DNA from: DASSJF01 sp035934535
Lineage (GTDB): Bacteria; Sysuimicrobiota; Sysuimicrobiia; Sysuimicrobiales; Segetimicrobiaceae
Assembly: GCA_035934535.1 (NCBI GenBank)
Contig: DASYXS010000114.1
Coordinates: 1 to 36,102, forward strand
DNA length: 36,102 bases
Reading direction: 5' to 3'
Part shown: in pieces, positions 22,426-31,385 of the stretch
Layout of the letters: the number at the start of each line of letters is the position of its first letter
Numbering within the stretch: position 1 is the first letter of the stretch
Notes under the pieces: generated by a model
Told to the model about the DNA's origin: nothing
The model's input: the letters and a program-made list of their open reading frames with translations, nothing else
Database searches by the model: none
Program-made: the position numbers and the translations under genes

Positions 22426-24339
22426 ATGGAAGTCGTCAACCCGATCGTCAGACGGTGGCAGCGCGAGGCGCTCGAGGATCCGGAGCCCTTCTGGGATCGG
22501 GCCGCCCGCGCACTGCCGTGGATCCGGACGTGGGACCGGGTGTTCGAGTGGAACTATCCGAACTTCCGGTGGTTCATCGGCGCGCAGATGAACCTCGCCG
22601 CCAGTTGCCTCGACCACCACGTCGCCAACGCACGCGGCGGGGTGGCCGCGCTCGTCTACGTCAACGAGCGGGGCGACCGCCGGGTTTTGACCTACGCGCA
22701 GCTGCTGCACGAAGTCGAGCGCGCCGCCGCCGCCCTTCGCGGCATGGGCGTCCAGAAGGGCGACCGCCTGACCATCTACATGCCGACCTGTCCGGAGGCC
22801 ATCATCACGATGCTCGCGGCCGTGCGGATCGGTGCGATCCACTCGGTCGTCTACGCGGGCTTCGGCGCGGGCGCCTTGGCCGACCGCATCAAAGCGAGCG
22901 GCTCCCGTCTCGTCTTCGCGGCGGACGTCGGCTTCCGCAAAGGGCGCGAAGTCCCCCTCAAAGAAATCGTCGACGCCGCGGTCGAGGCCGGCTGCGATTC
23001 GGTCGAGCGCGTCGTCGTGCTGCGGCGGGGGACGGCGCCGGCGCGCATGACGGCCCGCGACATGGACTGGGCGGACTTTCTCGCGCGCGGCCGCGGCCAT
23101 TCCCGCGAGGCGGTCGCGATGGAGGCCAACGAGCCGGCCTACATCCTCGCGACCTCCGGGACGACCGCGACGCCCAAACTGTCGGTCCATATGCACGGGC
23201 CGTATGCCGTCCACATCCACAGCATGGCGCGCTGGGTCTACGATCTGCGGCCTGAAGACGTGTGGTGGTCGACATCGGACATCGGCTGGGTGGTGGGACA
23301 CAGTTACATCGTCTACGCGCCGCTGCTGGTCGGGTGCACCACGATCGCCTACGAGGGCGCGCTCGACCACCCGGGCCCCGACGTGTTCTGGAAGGTGATC
23401 GACGAGTTCCGGGTCACGAGCGTCTTCACGTCGCCCACCGCGGTGCGGCTCTTGATGCGGTACGGTGAGGAGCCGGCGAAGGGGCACGGGCTGGCCTCGC
23501 TCGAGCGCCTCTTCTGCGCCGGTGAACCCTTGAACGCGCCGGCCTGGGAATGGCTGCAAAAGAAAGTACTCGGCGACCGCATTCCCGTGATCGACCACAT
23601 GTGGCAGACCGAGACCGCGGGCCCGATCGTCGGCAATCCCTACGGGCTCGGCCTGCTGCCGATCAAGCCGGGGTCCGGCGGCATCCCGCTGCCCGGCATT
23701 GACGCAGAGATCGTGACCCCGGACGGCCGGGCCTGCGCGCCGGGCGAGAAGGGGATCCTCGTGATCGCGCGGCCGTTCCCGGGCCTCATCCAGACGCTCT
23801 GGGGGGATCCGGCCCGGTACGCGCGCGACTACTGGGAGCGCATTCCCGGCCGGCGCGTCTACTACACGGGCGACTCGGCGCATCTCGATGAGGACGGCTA
23901 CGTGTGGTTCGCCGGCCGCGCCGACGAGATCATCAACATCGCGGCGCACCGGATCGGGACGGTCGAGGTCGAAACGGCGCTGCTCAAGCACTCCGCGGTG
24001 GCCGAGGCGGCCGTGACCGGCCGCCCGGACGAACTCCGCGGCGAGGTGATCAGCGCGTTCGTCGTGCTCAAACTCGGCCGGGAGCCGTCGGCGGGCCTCA
24101 AGGACGAGCTGATCGCGACGGCCCGCCGGGAGCTAGGTCCCATCGCCGTGATCGGGGAGCTGAACTTTGTGAGCATGGTGCCCAAGACGCGGAGCGGCAA
24201 GATCATGCGCCGCGTGCTCAAGGCGGTCATCCTCGGCCGGGACCCGGGCGACGTCTCCACGATCGAAGACGAGGGCTCGATCGACGAGGCCCGCGAGGCG
24301 TGGCGCGCGATTCAGGCGGAGATCACTGCCGGCCGCTGA
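22426..24339 (+). CDS. AMP-dependent acyl-CoA synthetase, acetyl/propionyl-CoA synthetase-like
   Basis: This 637-residue ANL-superfamily enzyme activates a carboxylic acid as the acyl-adenylate and transfers it to CoA. The P-loop is TSGTTATPK (243-251), the A5 region reads MWQTETAGP, the hinge region is TGDSAHLDEDGYVWFAGRADE, and the C-terminal lysine lies in KTRSGKIMRR. Length and the N-terminal PFWDRAARAL segment match acetyl-CoA synthetases. The usual WQTETGG reads WQTETAG, and INIAAHRIGT replaces INVSGHRLGT, so the acid may not be acetate. It precedes the alpha-hydroxyacid oxidase by 37 bases, which suggests organic-acid use. Start ATG 22426 has no strong ribosome site. Confidence 0.9.
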   Translation: MEVVNPIVRRWQREALEDPEPFWDRAARALPWIRTWDRVFEWNYPNFRWFIGAQMNLAASCLDHHVANARGGVAALVYVNERGDRRVLTYAQLLHEVERAAAALRGMGVQKGDRLTIYMPTCPEAIITMLAAVRIGAIHSVVYAGFGAGALADRIKASGSRLVFAADVGFRKGREVPLKEIVDAAVEAGCDSVERVVVLRRGTAPARMTARDMDWADFLARGRGHSREAVAMEANEPAYILATSGTTATPKLSVHMHGPYAVHIHSMARWVYDLRPEDVWWSTSDIGWVVGHSYIVYAPLLVGCTTIAYEGALDHPGPDVFWKVIDEFRVTSVFTSPTAVRLLMRYGEEPAKGHGLASLERLFCAGEPLNAPAWEWLQKKVLGDRIPVIDHMWQTETAGPIVGNPYGLGLLPIKPGSGGIPLPGIDAEIVTPDGRACAPGEKGILVIARPFPGLIQTLWGDPARYARDYWERIPGRRVYYTGDSAHLDEDGYVWFAGRADEIINIAAHRIGTVEVETALLKHSAVAEAAVTGRPDELRGEVISAFVVLKLGREPSAGLKDELIATARRELGPIAVIGELNFVSMVPKTRSGKIMRRVLKAVILGRDPGDVSTIEDEGSIDEAREAWRAIQAEITAGR

Positions 24340-24376
24340 GCGGCCGGCCGCACGATCCGGGGGGGTGTTTGGAACG

Positions 24377-25579
24377 ATGTCGAACGTGGCCCGCGCCGTC
24401 AACATCGCCGACCTGCGGCTCATGGCGCAGCGGCGGCTGCCGAAGCCGATCTTCGATTACGTCGACGGCGGCGCCGAGGACGAGGTGACGCTCCGCGAGA
24501 ACCGCCGCGCGTTCGAAGAGGTGACCTTCCGGCCGCGGCACGGCGTGGCCGTCCCGGAGGTGGACCTCCGGACCCGCGTGCTCGGCCAGGACATGGCGCT
24601 GCCCGTCCTGCTCGCGCCGGTGGGGTACTGCCGGATGTTCCATCCGAAGGGCGAGGTCGCCGCGGCCCGCGCGGCGGGCGAGGCCGGCACGGCCTTCATC
24701 CTCTCCACCGCGTCCGGGCATCGGCTCGAGGACGTGAAGGCCGGCACCCGGGGCCCCGCGTGGTTCCAGCTGTATCTGACGGGCGGCCGCGAGGCGGCGA
24801 TCGACGCGCTGACGCGGGCCCGCGCGGCGGGCTTCTCCGTGCTCGCCATCACGATCGACACGTACGTGATCGGAATGCGCGAGCGCGACCATCACAACCA
24901 CACGTCCGTTCTGCTCGGCGACAACCCGTTCGCGAAGATTCCATATCTTGCAGGCATCCTGGCGCATCCGGGATGGCTCATCGACTTTCTGCTGGACGGC
25001 GGCGTCCACACGATGCCCAACATCGTCACGCCCGGCGTGGGGCCGATGAAGCTGCGCGACGTCGGCAGTCTCATCCGGACGTCGTTTACCTGGGATGATC
25101 TCGGATGGATCCGCGAGGTCTGGCCCGGTCCGATCGTGTTCAAGGGCGTGCTGACGGCGGAGGACGCCAAGCGCGCCGTCGACGCGGGTGCGGTAGGCGT
25201 CGTCGTCTCGAACCACGGCGGCCGGCAGCTCGAGTCGTCGCCGGCGACGCTGCGCGCGCTCCCCGAGGTCGTGGCCGCGGTCGACGGCCGGGCGGAGGTG
25301 CTGCTCGACGGCGGCATCCGCCGCGGCACGGACGTGATCAAGGCCCTCTGCCTCGGCGCCCGCGCGGTGCTGATCGGCCGCGCGTATGTCTACGGCCTCG
25401 GCGCGGCGGGAGAAGCGGGCGTGGCGCGGGCGATTGAGATCTTTAGAGCCGACCTCGTACGGAACCTGAAACTGTTGGGATGCGGTTCGGTCTCCGCGCT
25501 GGACCGCTCGTACGTCAACCTGCCGCCATGGGCGGCGCCCGCCGCCGAGCGCGTGATGGCGGCCGGCCGCGCGTTCTGA
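24377..25579 (+). CDS. FMN-dependent alpha-hydroxy-acid oxidizing enzyme
   Basis: This 400-residue TIM-barrel flavoenzyme is of the lactate/glycolate/mandelate oxidase family. The catalytic His280 and Arg283 lie in SNHGGRQLE, the FMN lysine is Lys256 in VFKGVL, and FMN-phosphate binding is by LLDGGIRRGTDVIKAL and GRAYVYGLG. The N-terminal PIFDYVDGGAEDE is the family start. It converts an (S)-2-hydroxy acid such as lactate to the keto acid, giving reduced flavin. ATG 24377 is used; a GTG at 24365 is a weaker option. Coupling to an acyl-CoA synthetase suggests a short catabolic path. Its stop nearly abuts the convergent LLM gene. Confidence 0.92.
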   Translation: MSNVARAVNIADLRLMAQRRLPKPIFDYVDGGAEDEVTLRENRRAFEEVTFRPRHGVAVPEVDLRTRVLGQDMALPVLLAPVGYCRMFHPKGEVAAARAAGEAGTAFILSTASGHRLEDVKAGTRGPAWFQLYLTGGREAAIDALTRARAAGFSVLAITIDTYVIGMRERDHHNHTSVLLGDNPFAKIPYLAGILAHPGWLIDFLLDGGVHTMPNIVTPGVGPMKLRDVGSLIRTSFTWDDLGWIREVWPGPIVFKGVLTAEDAKRAVDAGAVGVVVSNHGGRQLESSPATLRALPEVVAAVDGRAEVLLDGGIRRGTDVIKALCLGARAVLIGRAYVYGLGAAGEAGVARAIEIFRADLVRNLKLLGCGSVSALDRSYVNLPPWAAPAAERVMAAGRAF

Positions 25580-25581
25580 CG

Positions 25582-26610
25582 TTACGCGGATGGGGTCGCG
25601 GCGCCGTCACGGGGGTTGAGTCCGAAGGCCTCGGCCAGTAACTCGTACGATCGCACGCGCGCGCGGTGGTCGTGGACGATCGTGAGGATCATCAACTCCT
25701 CTACCGATAACGCATCCGCGACGGCGGTGAGCCGCTCGCATACCTGCGCCGGCGACCCGACAATGTACCGCGGCCACTCGCTCCGCTCCGACGGCATCGG
25801 GTCCGGGCCGGGACCCAGCTGCGCGAGCGCCTCCTCCGGCGTCGGGATGGCCCCGGGCTCGACGCCCTGGGCCCGCAGGTAGCGCCGCAGCCTGATGGCC
25901 GACGACTGCCGCATGGCTTCCGCTTCTGTCTCCGCGCAAATGACGCCGAGGGCGAGAATCGTGCGGCGGATCTTCTCGTCGGCGTGCGTCCGGTAGTACT
26001 CGAGCGCCTCGCGCGTGGGCTCCGGGTTGATGAAGTGGGCGAAGGCGTAGGGGAGGCCGATCTCCGCCGCCGCCCGAGCGCTCCACATGCTCGAGCCGAG
26101 CAGCCATACATCGGGGCCTCCGGGCATGTCCGGCGTGACCAGGATGCGGCCGAATGGGTGGGCCCGGGGGAACTCGCGGCGAAGAAACGCGAGGAGTTCC
26201 AGCAACTGGTCGGGAAAATCGTCGACCCACTCCTGACGGCTCCGGTCGCGGCGCAGCGCGTAGGCTTCGAGCGGCGCGCTGCCGGGCGCCCGGCCGATGC
26301 CGAGGTCGATCCGGCCCGGGTACAGCGCGTGCAGCACCCGGAAGACCTCGGCGACCTTCAACGGACTGTAGTGGGGCAGCAGGACGCCGCCGGACCCGAC
26401 CCGGATGCCGGAGGTCTCCGCCGCAACGCGGGCGATCAGGACCTCCGGCGCCGGGCTCGCAAAGCCCGGCGCCGCGTGGTGCTCGGCGATCCAGTACCGC
26501 TCGTAGCCGAGCGCGTCGGCGCGCCGGGCCAGATCGATCGTGTTGCGCAGCGCGTCCGCCGGCGTCGAACCGGAGGAGACCGGGGACTGATCGATGATGG
26601 AGAGTCTCAC
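25582..26610 (-). CDS. LLM-class flavin-dependent oxidoreductase (luciferase-like)
   Basis: This 342-residue bacterial-luciferase-fold protein belongs to the alkanal-monooxygenase-like group. It has LGYERYWIAEHHAAPGFASPAPEVLIA, the VGSGGVLLPHYSPLKVAE sheet, LYPGRIDLGIGRAPG, and the late VGSPAQVCERL, all typical of the group. Substrates are unknown for most members; they use reduced FMN or F420. The GTG start at 26610 (VRLSIIDQSPV) is where family proteins begin; the open frame continues far upstream only as a shadow of the decarboxylase gene. It diverges from that gene across 78 bases. Confidence 0.9.
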   Translation of the reverse strand: MRLSIIDQSPVSSGSTPADALRNTIDLARRADALGYERYWIAEHHAAPGFASPAPEVLIARVAAETSGIRVGSGGVLLPHYSPLKVAEVFRVLHALYPGRIDLGIGRAPGSAPLEAYALRRDRSRQEWVDDFPDQLLELLAFLRREFPRAHPFGRILVTPDMPGGPDVWLLGSSMWSARAAAEIGLPYAFAHFINPEPTREALEYYRTHADEKIRRTILALGVICAETEAEAMRQSSAIRLRRYLRAQGVEPGAIPTPEEALAQLGPGPDPMPSERSEWPRYIVGSPAQVCERLTAVADALSVEELMILTIVHDHRARVRSYELLAEAFGLNPRDGAATPSA

Positions 26611-26688
26611 CGGTGAACCTAACGACGTGTGCCGCCGGAGAATTTCCGGCTTCCTGGTTCGAAACGCCGGGCGACTAGGAGGAAGGGG

Positions 26689-28050
26689 ATGGCCGACTCC
26701 CACGACCTGTTGCGGGCCGCCGCCGAGCGGTCGCTGCGCTATCTGCACGGCATCCGCGAGCGGCCCGTGGCGCCGAGCCCTGAGCAGATCGATGGCCTCG
26801 ACGCGCTCGGCGGCCCGTTCCCGGAAGGTCCGGCGGACCCGGCGGCCGTGCTTGCGCTGCTGGACGACGTCGGCTCGCCCGCGACGGTGGCATCGGCGGG
26901 CGGCCGGTACTTCGGCTTCGTGATCGGCGGCTCGCTGCCCGTGACGCTCGCCGCCAACTGGCTTGCGGGCGCGTGGGACCAAAACGGCGGCCTCGTGGTG
27001 TCCTCGCCGGTCGCGGCGGCTCTGGAGGAAACCGCGCAGCGGTGGCTCATCGATGCGCTGTCGCTGCCGCCCGGGACCGGCGCCGGCTTTGTCACCGGGG
27101 CGACGATGGCGAACTTCACGGCCCTGGCCGCGGCCCGGCACGCGGTGCTTGCCGCCGCCGGTTGGGACGTGGAAGCCGCCGGCCTGTCTGGAGCGCCCGC
27201 GATCACGGTGATCGTGGGCGACGAGGTGCACATCAGCCTGCTGCGGGCCCTGACGCTGCTCGGACTCGGCCGCGATCGCGTCGTTCGGGTGCCGGTCGAC
27301 GCGCAGGGGCGCATGCGGGCCGAGGCACTGCCGCCGCTTGCGGGGCCGGCCATCGTCTGCGCGCAGGCGGGTAACGTGAACAGCGGCGCGTTCGACCCGC
27401 TGGGCCGGATTTGCGCGCATGCCCACGCCGCCGGCGCCTGGGTTCACGTCGATGGGGCGTTCGGGTTGTGGGCCGCGGCCGCGCCCGAGCGGTCGTATCT
27501 TACGCACGGCGTCGCGGAGGCCGATTCCTGGGCGCTCGACGCCCACAAGTGGCTCAACGTCCCGTACGACAGCGGTCTCGCGTTTGTCCGGCAGCCCGAC
27601 CACTTGAGATCGGCGATGGCCACGTCGGCGGCGTATATCCCGCAGACCGAACAGCGGGAGCCCTTTCAATACACACCGGAGATGTCGCGGCGCGCCCGCG
27701 GCGTAGAGATCTGGGCCGCGCTGCGCGCCCTCGGCCGGACGGGCCTGGCGGATCTCATCGAGCGCAACTGCCGGCAGGCGGCGCGCTTCGCCGCGGGGCT
27801 GCGCGACGCGGGATACGATGTCTTGAACGGGGTCGTGCTGAATCAGGTGCTGGTCGCGTTCGGAGACGACGACACGACCCGCCGCGTCATCGCCGGCGTG
27901 CAGTCGGACGGCACGTGCTGGTGCGGCGGGACGGTCTGGCACGGCCGCGCGGCCATGAGAATCAGCGTGTCCTCATGGGCGACCACGGACGAGGATATCG
28001 ACCGCAGCCTGGCGGCGATGCTCCGAGTGGCGCGAGGCTTCCGCCCCTGA
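26689..28050 (+). CDS. PLP-dependent decarboxylase, group II (aromatic amino acid/glutamate type)
   Basis: This 453-residue fold-type I PLP enzyme has the PLP lysine at Lys287 in LDAHKWLN. The aspartate and histidine cofactor contacts lie in HVDGAFGLWAAAA, and FVTGATMANFTALAAAR is the phosphate-binding helix. Members decarboxylate aromatic amino acids, glutamate or diaminobutyrate, making amines; the substrate is not readable here. It starts with ATG 26689 directly after a long AGGAGG-like ribosome site (26678-26688) and ends 31 bases before the permease gene, which may be cotranscribed. Confidence 0.92.
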   Translation: MADSHDLLRAAAERSLRYLHGIRERPVAPSPEQIDGLDALGGPFPEGPADPAAVLALLDDVGSPATVASAGGRYFGFVIGGSLPVTLAANWLAGAWDQNGGLVVSSPVAAALEETAQRWLIDALSLPPGTGAGFVTGATMANFTALAAARHAVLAAAGWDVEAAGLSGAPAITVIVGDEVHISLLRALTLLGLGRDRVVRVPVDAQGRMRAEALPPLAGPAIVCAQAGNVNSGAFDPLGRICAHAHAAGAWVHVDGAFGLWAAAAPERSYLTHGVAEADSWALDAHKWLNVPYDSGLAFVRQPDHLRSAMATSAAYIPQTEQREPFQYTPEMSRRARGVEIWAALRALGRTGLADLIERNCRQAARFAAGLRDAGYDVLNGVVLNQVLVAFGDDDTTRRVIAGVQSDGTCWCGGTVWHGRAAMRISVSSWATTDEDIDRSLAAMLRVARGFRP

Positions 28051-28081
28051 CGGCGGGCGCCGCGGAGGCATCCGCCGCGCC

Positions 28082-29230
28082 ATGAGCGGCGCCGTTGTCC
28101 ACGCGCTCAGCGTGGCCTTTGCCATGCTGTGGGAGATTCTGTGGCCCCTGATTCTCGGCTTCGCGCTGTCGGCCGGGGTGCAGGCATTCGTCTCCAAGCG
28201 GCAGATGGTCCGGCTGCTGGGGGACGATTCCCCGCGATCGATCGCGCTCGCGAGCGTGTTCGGGTTCGCGTCGTCGTCGTGCTCCTACGCGGCGGTGGCG
28301 CTGGCCCGGTCGCTCTTCCGCCGTGGGGCGAACTTCACCGCCGCGATCGTCTTCCAGTTTGCTTCGACGAACCTGGTCATCGAACTGGGCATCATCATGG
28401 CGGTCCTTCTCGGCTGGCCGTTTACCGCCGCCGAGTTCGTCGGCGGACCGATCATGATCGTCCTGCTGTGGTGGCTCTTCCGTGCCACCCTTAGCCGTCC
28501 GCTCGTGGAGGCGGCGCGCCGTCAGGCCGACGCCGGGCTCAGCGGCCGGATGGAGGGGCACGCCCAGATGGACATGGCGGTGGTGGACGACCGCCCGCTG
28601 TTGGCCCGCATGGCCTCGCCGGAAGGGTTCACCGCCGTCAGCCACCACTTCGTCATGGACTGGGCGGCGGTCTGGATGGACGTCGGCGGGGGTCTCTTGA
28701 TCGCGGGGGCGATCGCGGCCTGGGTGCCGGACGCGTTCTGGCGGACGTTCTTTCTGACCGGCCATCCGCTCGGAAACCTACTCTGGAGTCCGGTGATCGC
28801 GCCCTTCGTAGCCATCCTCTCGTTCGTCTGCTCGGTGGGGAACGTGCCGCTGGCCGCGGTCCTGTGGAACGGCGGGGTCAGCTTCGGCGGGGTGGTGGCG
28901 TTCATCTTCTCGGACCTGATCGTTCTGCCGATCCTCGACATCTACCGCAAGTACTACGGCCGCCGGATGGCGCTGTACTTGCTGGTCACCTCGTACGCGG
29001 TGATGGCCGGCGCCGGCCTGCTGGTTGACCTGTTCTTCCGCGCCGTGGGGGTCGTGCCGAGGGCACATCACGCCATCGTCGCGGAGGCGCACCTGGCGTG
29101 GAACTACACGTCAATACTCAATATCTTGTTCTTGGGCGTCGCCGGGATCCTGGTGTGGCGCTTTCTGCGCACCGACGGGCTCGGTATGCTGCGGATGATG
29201 AATGCGCCGGCCGAGATGCAGGGGGCATAG
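28082..29230 (+). CDS. DUF318/UPF0718-family permease
   Basis: This 382-residue membrane protein has about eight hydrophobic helices in two related halves. Each half has a Cys/Ser/Pro-containing motif, SSSCSYAAVALARSLFRRGA in the first and FVCSVGNVPLAAVLWNGG in the second. This is the pattern of the DUF318 permease family that includes ArsP, which exports methylarsenicals. The typical CSC of ArsP reads SCS here, so arsenical transport is uncertain. A hydrophilic loop rich in His/Met/Asp (about 165-200) lies between the halves. ATG 28082 is used; ribosome signal is weak. It follows the decarboxylase gene closely and converges on the AAA ATPase gene. Confidence 0.85.
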   Translation: MSGAVVHALSVAFAMLWEILWPLILGFALSAGVQAFVSKRQMVRLLGDDSPRSIALASVFGFASSSCSYAAVALARSLFRRGANFTAAIVFQFASTNLVIELGIIMAVLLGWPFTAAEFVGGPIMIVLLWWLFRATLSRPLVEAARRQADAGLSGRMEGHAQMDMAVVDDRPLLARMASPEGFTAVSHHFVMDWAAVWMDVGGGLLIAGAIAAWVPDAFWRTFFLTGHPLGNLLWSPVIAPFVAILSFVCSVGNVPLAAVLWNGGVSFGGVVAFIFSDLIVLPILDIYRKYYGRRMALYLLVTSYAVMAGAGLLVDLFFRAVGVVPRAHHAIVAEAHLAWNYTSILNILFLGVAGILVWRFLRTDGLGMLRMMNAPAEMQGA

Positions 29231-29267
29231 GCGAAGAGGCGCGGCGCAAGTGACCGGCAACGAGCGG

Positions 29268-30233
29268 TTATACGGCCACGAGCTCCGAGGGCTTCAACAT
29301 CGGCTGCCCCGCGGCAAACGCCGTTGCCGTGGCGCTGTGCGGTTGGGTGAAGCTTGCCTCACGCTCCCATGCCAGGTACGCGGCCGCGGCAATCTCTCCG
29401 ACCGCGCCGGCGGTGAGCAGCCACCGGACGTTTGCGTTCGCGTCCGCGGCGTCGCAGGCGGCGAGGACCGTGCTCACCATGTCCCACGTCCGCCCGGACG
29501 GCCAGGGACGGCTCTGGGCGCTCGGCTCCGCGGGCTCGCTGTGCAGGAAACTCGGCTGGGAACGGACGAACGCGGCCACGCCCGTCCGGGTCGCTGAAAG
29601 ACGGCGCTGCCAGCCTTCAGGGAGCGTCGGCAGGGTGAAATGCCAACCGGACAAGTATCCCTCGGACCAACTGTCGGCGTCGGGCGCCCAAGTGATATGG
29701 ACCATGCGGTTCGCAAGCGGCGCGGTGAGCAGCTGCATGCTTGTCGCCGTCTCCAGGGGGTTCAGGGCGGCGGCGCAGCGGACACCCAGCGGCAGTTGAA
29801 AATCCCCGACGCGCCGCTGCTGTACGATTTGGAGCAGAGCATTCTGGACGGCCGGCGGAGCGTAGGCGATATCATCGAAGAAGACGAGTCCGTCACCGCC
29901 CGCCTTCACCGCCTGCGCGCCGAGCGCGACGGCCCATTGCAGGGATGCGCGCATCGTGCGGGTATCCAACGAGCCGCTGGACGACAGAAACGACAGTCCG
30001 GCAAAGTCCGTCGCGTCATGGATCGTCGCGGTCATCGTGTGGATGGGCCACCTGAGGGCGTCCGCGATGGAGAGAACCAGCGACGTTTTCCCGGTCCCGG
30101 GGGCACCGCGCAGCGCCAGCGGCACGTTGGCCAGGATGGCGAGTCCGATCGCCGCGACGGTGTCTTCTGTCGAAGCGGTGGCGTTCGATTCGCCATTTGC
30201 CTGTAAAGCCGGAGTAACCGGAAGCTGGTTCAT
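29268..30233 (-). CDS. MoxR-like AAA ATPase
   Basis: This 321-residue ATPase has Walker A at GAPGTGKTS (residues 43-51), Walker B at GLVFFDDI, a sensor-like AALNPLETATS, and a lid region with the MoxR-type VGEIAAAAYLAW near the C-terminus. It ends shortly after the ELV segment, whereas relatives I recall continue with a further C-terminal part, so it may be truncated. MoxR ATPases act as chaperones with a VWA-domain partner; none is adjacent, so it is an orphan. ATG 30233 follows GAGGAG. It marks the start of the disrupted accessory region. Confidence 0.85.
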   Translation of the reverse strand: MNQLPVTPALQANGESNATASTEDTVAAIGLAILANVPLALRGAPGTGKTSLVLSIADALRWPIHTMTATIHDATDFAGLSFLSSSGSLDTRTMRASLQWAVALGAQAVKAGGDGLVFFDDIAYAPPAVQNALLQIVQQRRVGDFQLPLGVRCAAALNPLETATSMQLLTAPLANRMVHITWAPDADSWSEGYLSGWHFTLPTLPEGWQRRLSATRTGVAAFVRSQPSFLHSEPAEPSAQSRPWPSGRTWDMVSTVLAACDAADANANVRWLLTAGAVGEIAAAAYLAWEREASFTQPHSATATAFAAGQPMLKPSELVAV

Positions 30234-30502
30234 GACGACTCTCCTCTTATAGCGAGTGCACCCAGGGTACAGAGGTCGGGCGTCGCGCGCGAGAGGATTG
30301 GCACCCCACGCGAATGTAGGTGCTGGAACTCTGGTCTGTGCAACTCTAATCGAACTTAGCGTTAGTTCTCTGAAGACACCGGAGCAGCGGCAGGATATTC
30401 TGTGCGCCCTCGTTTCCCGCCTAGCGGAACGGCGATTTCTTACGACCTGGTCGCAGCCTCCGAGTGTCCTATTTCGCTGCGGGTGGCGACCGCCGAAGGT
30501 CC
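30234..30502. other. Intergenic stretch, no gene seen
   Basis: The upstream region of the MoxR-like gene. I see its ribosome site (GAGGAG, about 30238-30246) but no convincing promoter, RNA gene or repeat. Open frames crossing it show no family features. Confidence 0.4.
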
Positions 30503-31039
30503 TTAGCCTGAAAGAATCTGTTCAATGCCTAGAATCGTGGGAGACGGCCTGCCCCGGCTAAAGTTCAGAGGCTCACCCGGCCTGGGCATGCATCTGCCGC
30601 CGCAGGTCGGATAGGCGAATACGTCTCCCACATCCATCAGAAGGGCCTGCGGTTTCTTAAGAACCGGCCGCGACCGGCTGCTGGGCATCGGCGCCGCGAT
30701 TCGCGTCCGCGCTTCTTCCAGCGTCTTTCGTCGTCTTCTCAGATCGGATGGACTCATCCCGAGCTTCTCGTGCATGATAATAACGGCGTCAGATTTGATG
30801 AGTGCAAGAGCTTTGTCGCGGGCGCGATCGCATGCAATGGCGCGTTTGGCGAACTGATCCGCAACGATCAACCAGAAGGTGGTATGGTCGACGTCGTCCG
30901 GGTTGTTTGCCGCAGTCGGTTCGGTCCGGCAAAGGATGTCGACGAGCTTGTCACCGTCGAACGGGAGCCTGGCTACGGCACTGATGGCGCTGCGCAGATC
31001 CAAGGCAAAGTCGCCTGAATACAATCCGGTTCCCCACAC
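30503..31039 (-). pseudogene. Uncharacterised protein, possibly degraded (WGTG-N-terminus type)
   Basis: This 178-residue frame begins VWGTGLYSGDFALDLRSAI, continues with PFDGDKLVDILC, HTTFWLIVADQFAKRAI, LGMSPSDLRRRRKTLE and VGDVFAYPTCGGRC, then turns into a tail with no evident order. The start resembles proteins that open M-G-x-W-G-x-G (DUF4259-like). Here the codon where that methionine is expected (31043-31045) reads ACG, leaving only a GTG at 31039 as start. An altered start and an odd tail from about residue 150 suggest decay. It lies next to a truncated monooxygenase gene, consistent with a gene graveyard. Function unknown. Confidence 0.5.
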
Positions 31040-31104
31040 TCCCGTGTTGACCTCCGACGGTAGACACTTCCGATTACGTCTGCCCGGAGGCTCACCACAG
31101 CGAG

Positions 31105-31182
31105 CCGCCGTTGTCTCGCAGGCTCAACAGTAAACGCGTCAATCAGCGTGACTACGCGATTGTCCTTGGCGATCGTCGTCAT
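31105..31182 (-). pseudogene. 5' fragment of an antibiotic-biosynthesis-monooxygenase-like gene
   Basis: From ATG 31182, after a clear GGAGG, the frame reads MTTIAKDNRVVTLIDAFTVE then PARQRRL. This matches the start of small ABM-domain proteins of about 100 residues as I remember them. After about 26 residues the similarity ends and the frame runs into the neighbouring pseudogene's start. The rest of the domain is missing, so this is a remnant with an intact translation start. Confidence 0.5.
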
Positions 31183-31385
31183 AGTTTGGCCTCCTCAGCC
31201 TGCCCCCCCCGGCCGACAGGCGTGCCGCGCCTTTTCCGCCACGTCCTCGTTGACGGAATGTCCTAACGTTCGGCAGCACTCTCTGCCGGTCGAGCGCGGC
31301 GGTGATGTAGTCCTGGACGATGCGGCGCACGCAGAAGCCTTAGCCATGAGCCTAGCCACCTCATTATTTTTCGTGGAGGTGCAGC

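Noticed and set aside
26611..27942. Extension of the LLM oxidoreductase frame by 444 codons
   Set aside because: It is Arg/Pro/Gly-rich with no domain order and lies antisense to the decarboxylase gene.
30290..30330. A sigma-54-like promoter (TGGCAC) ahead of the MoxR-like gene region
   Set aside because: The required TTGC element at the proper distance is absent.
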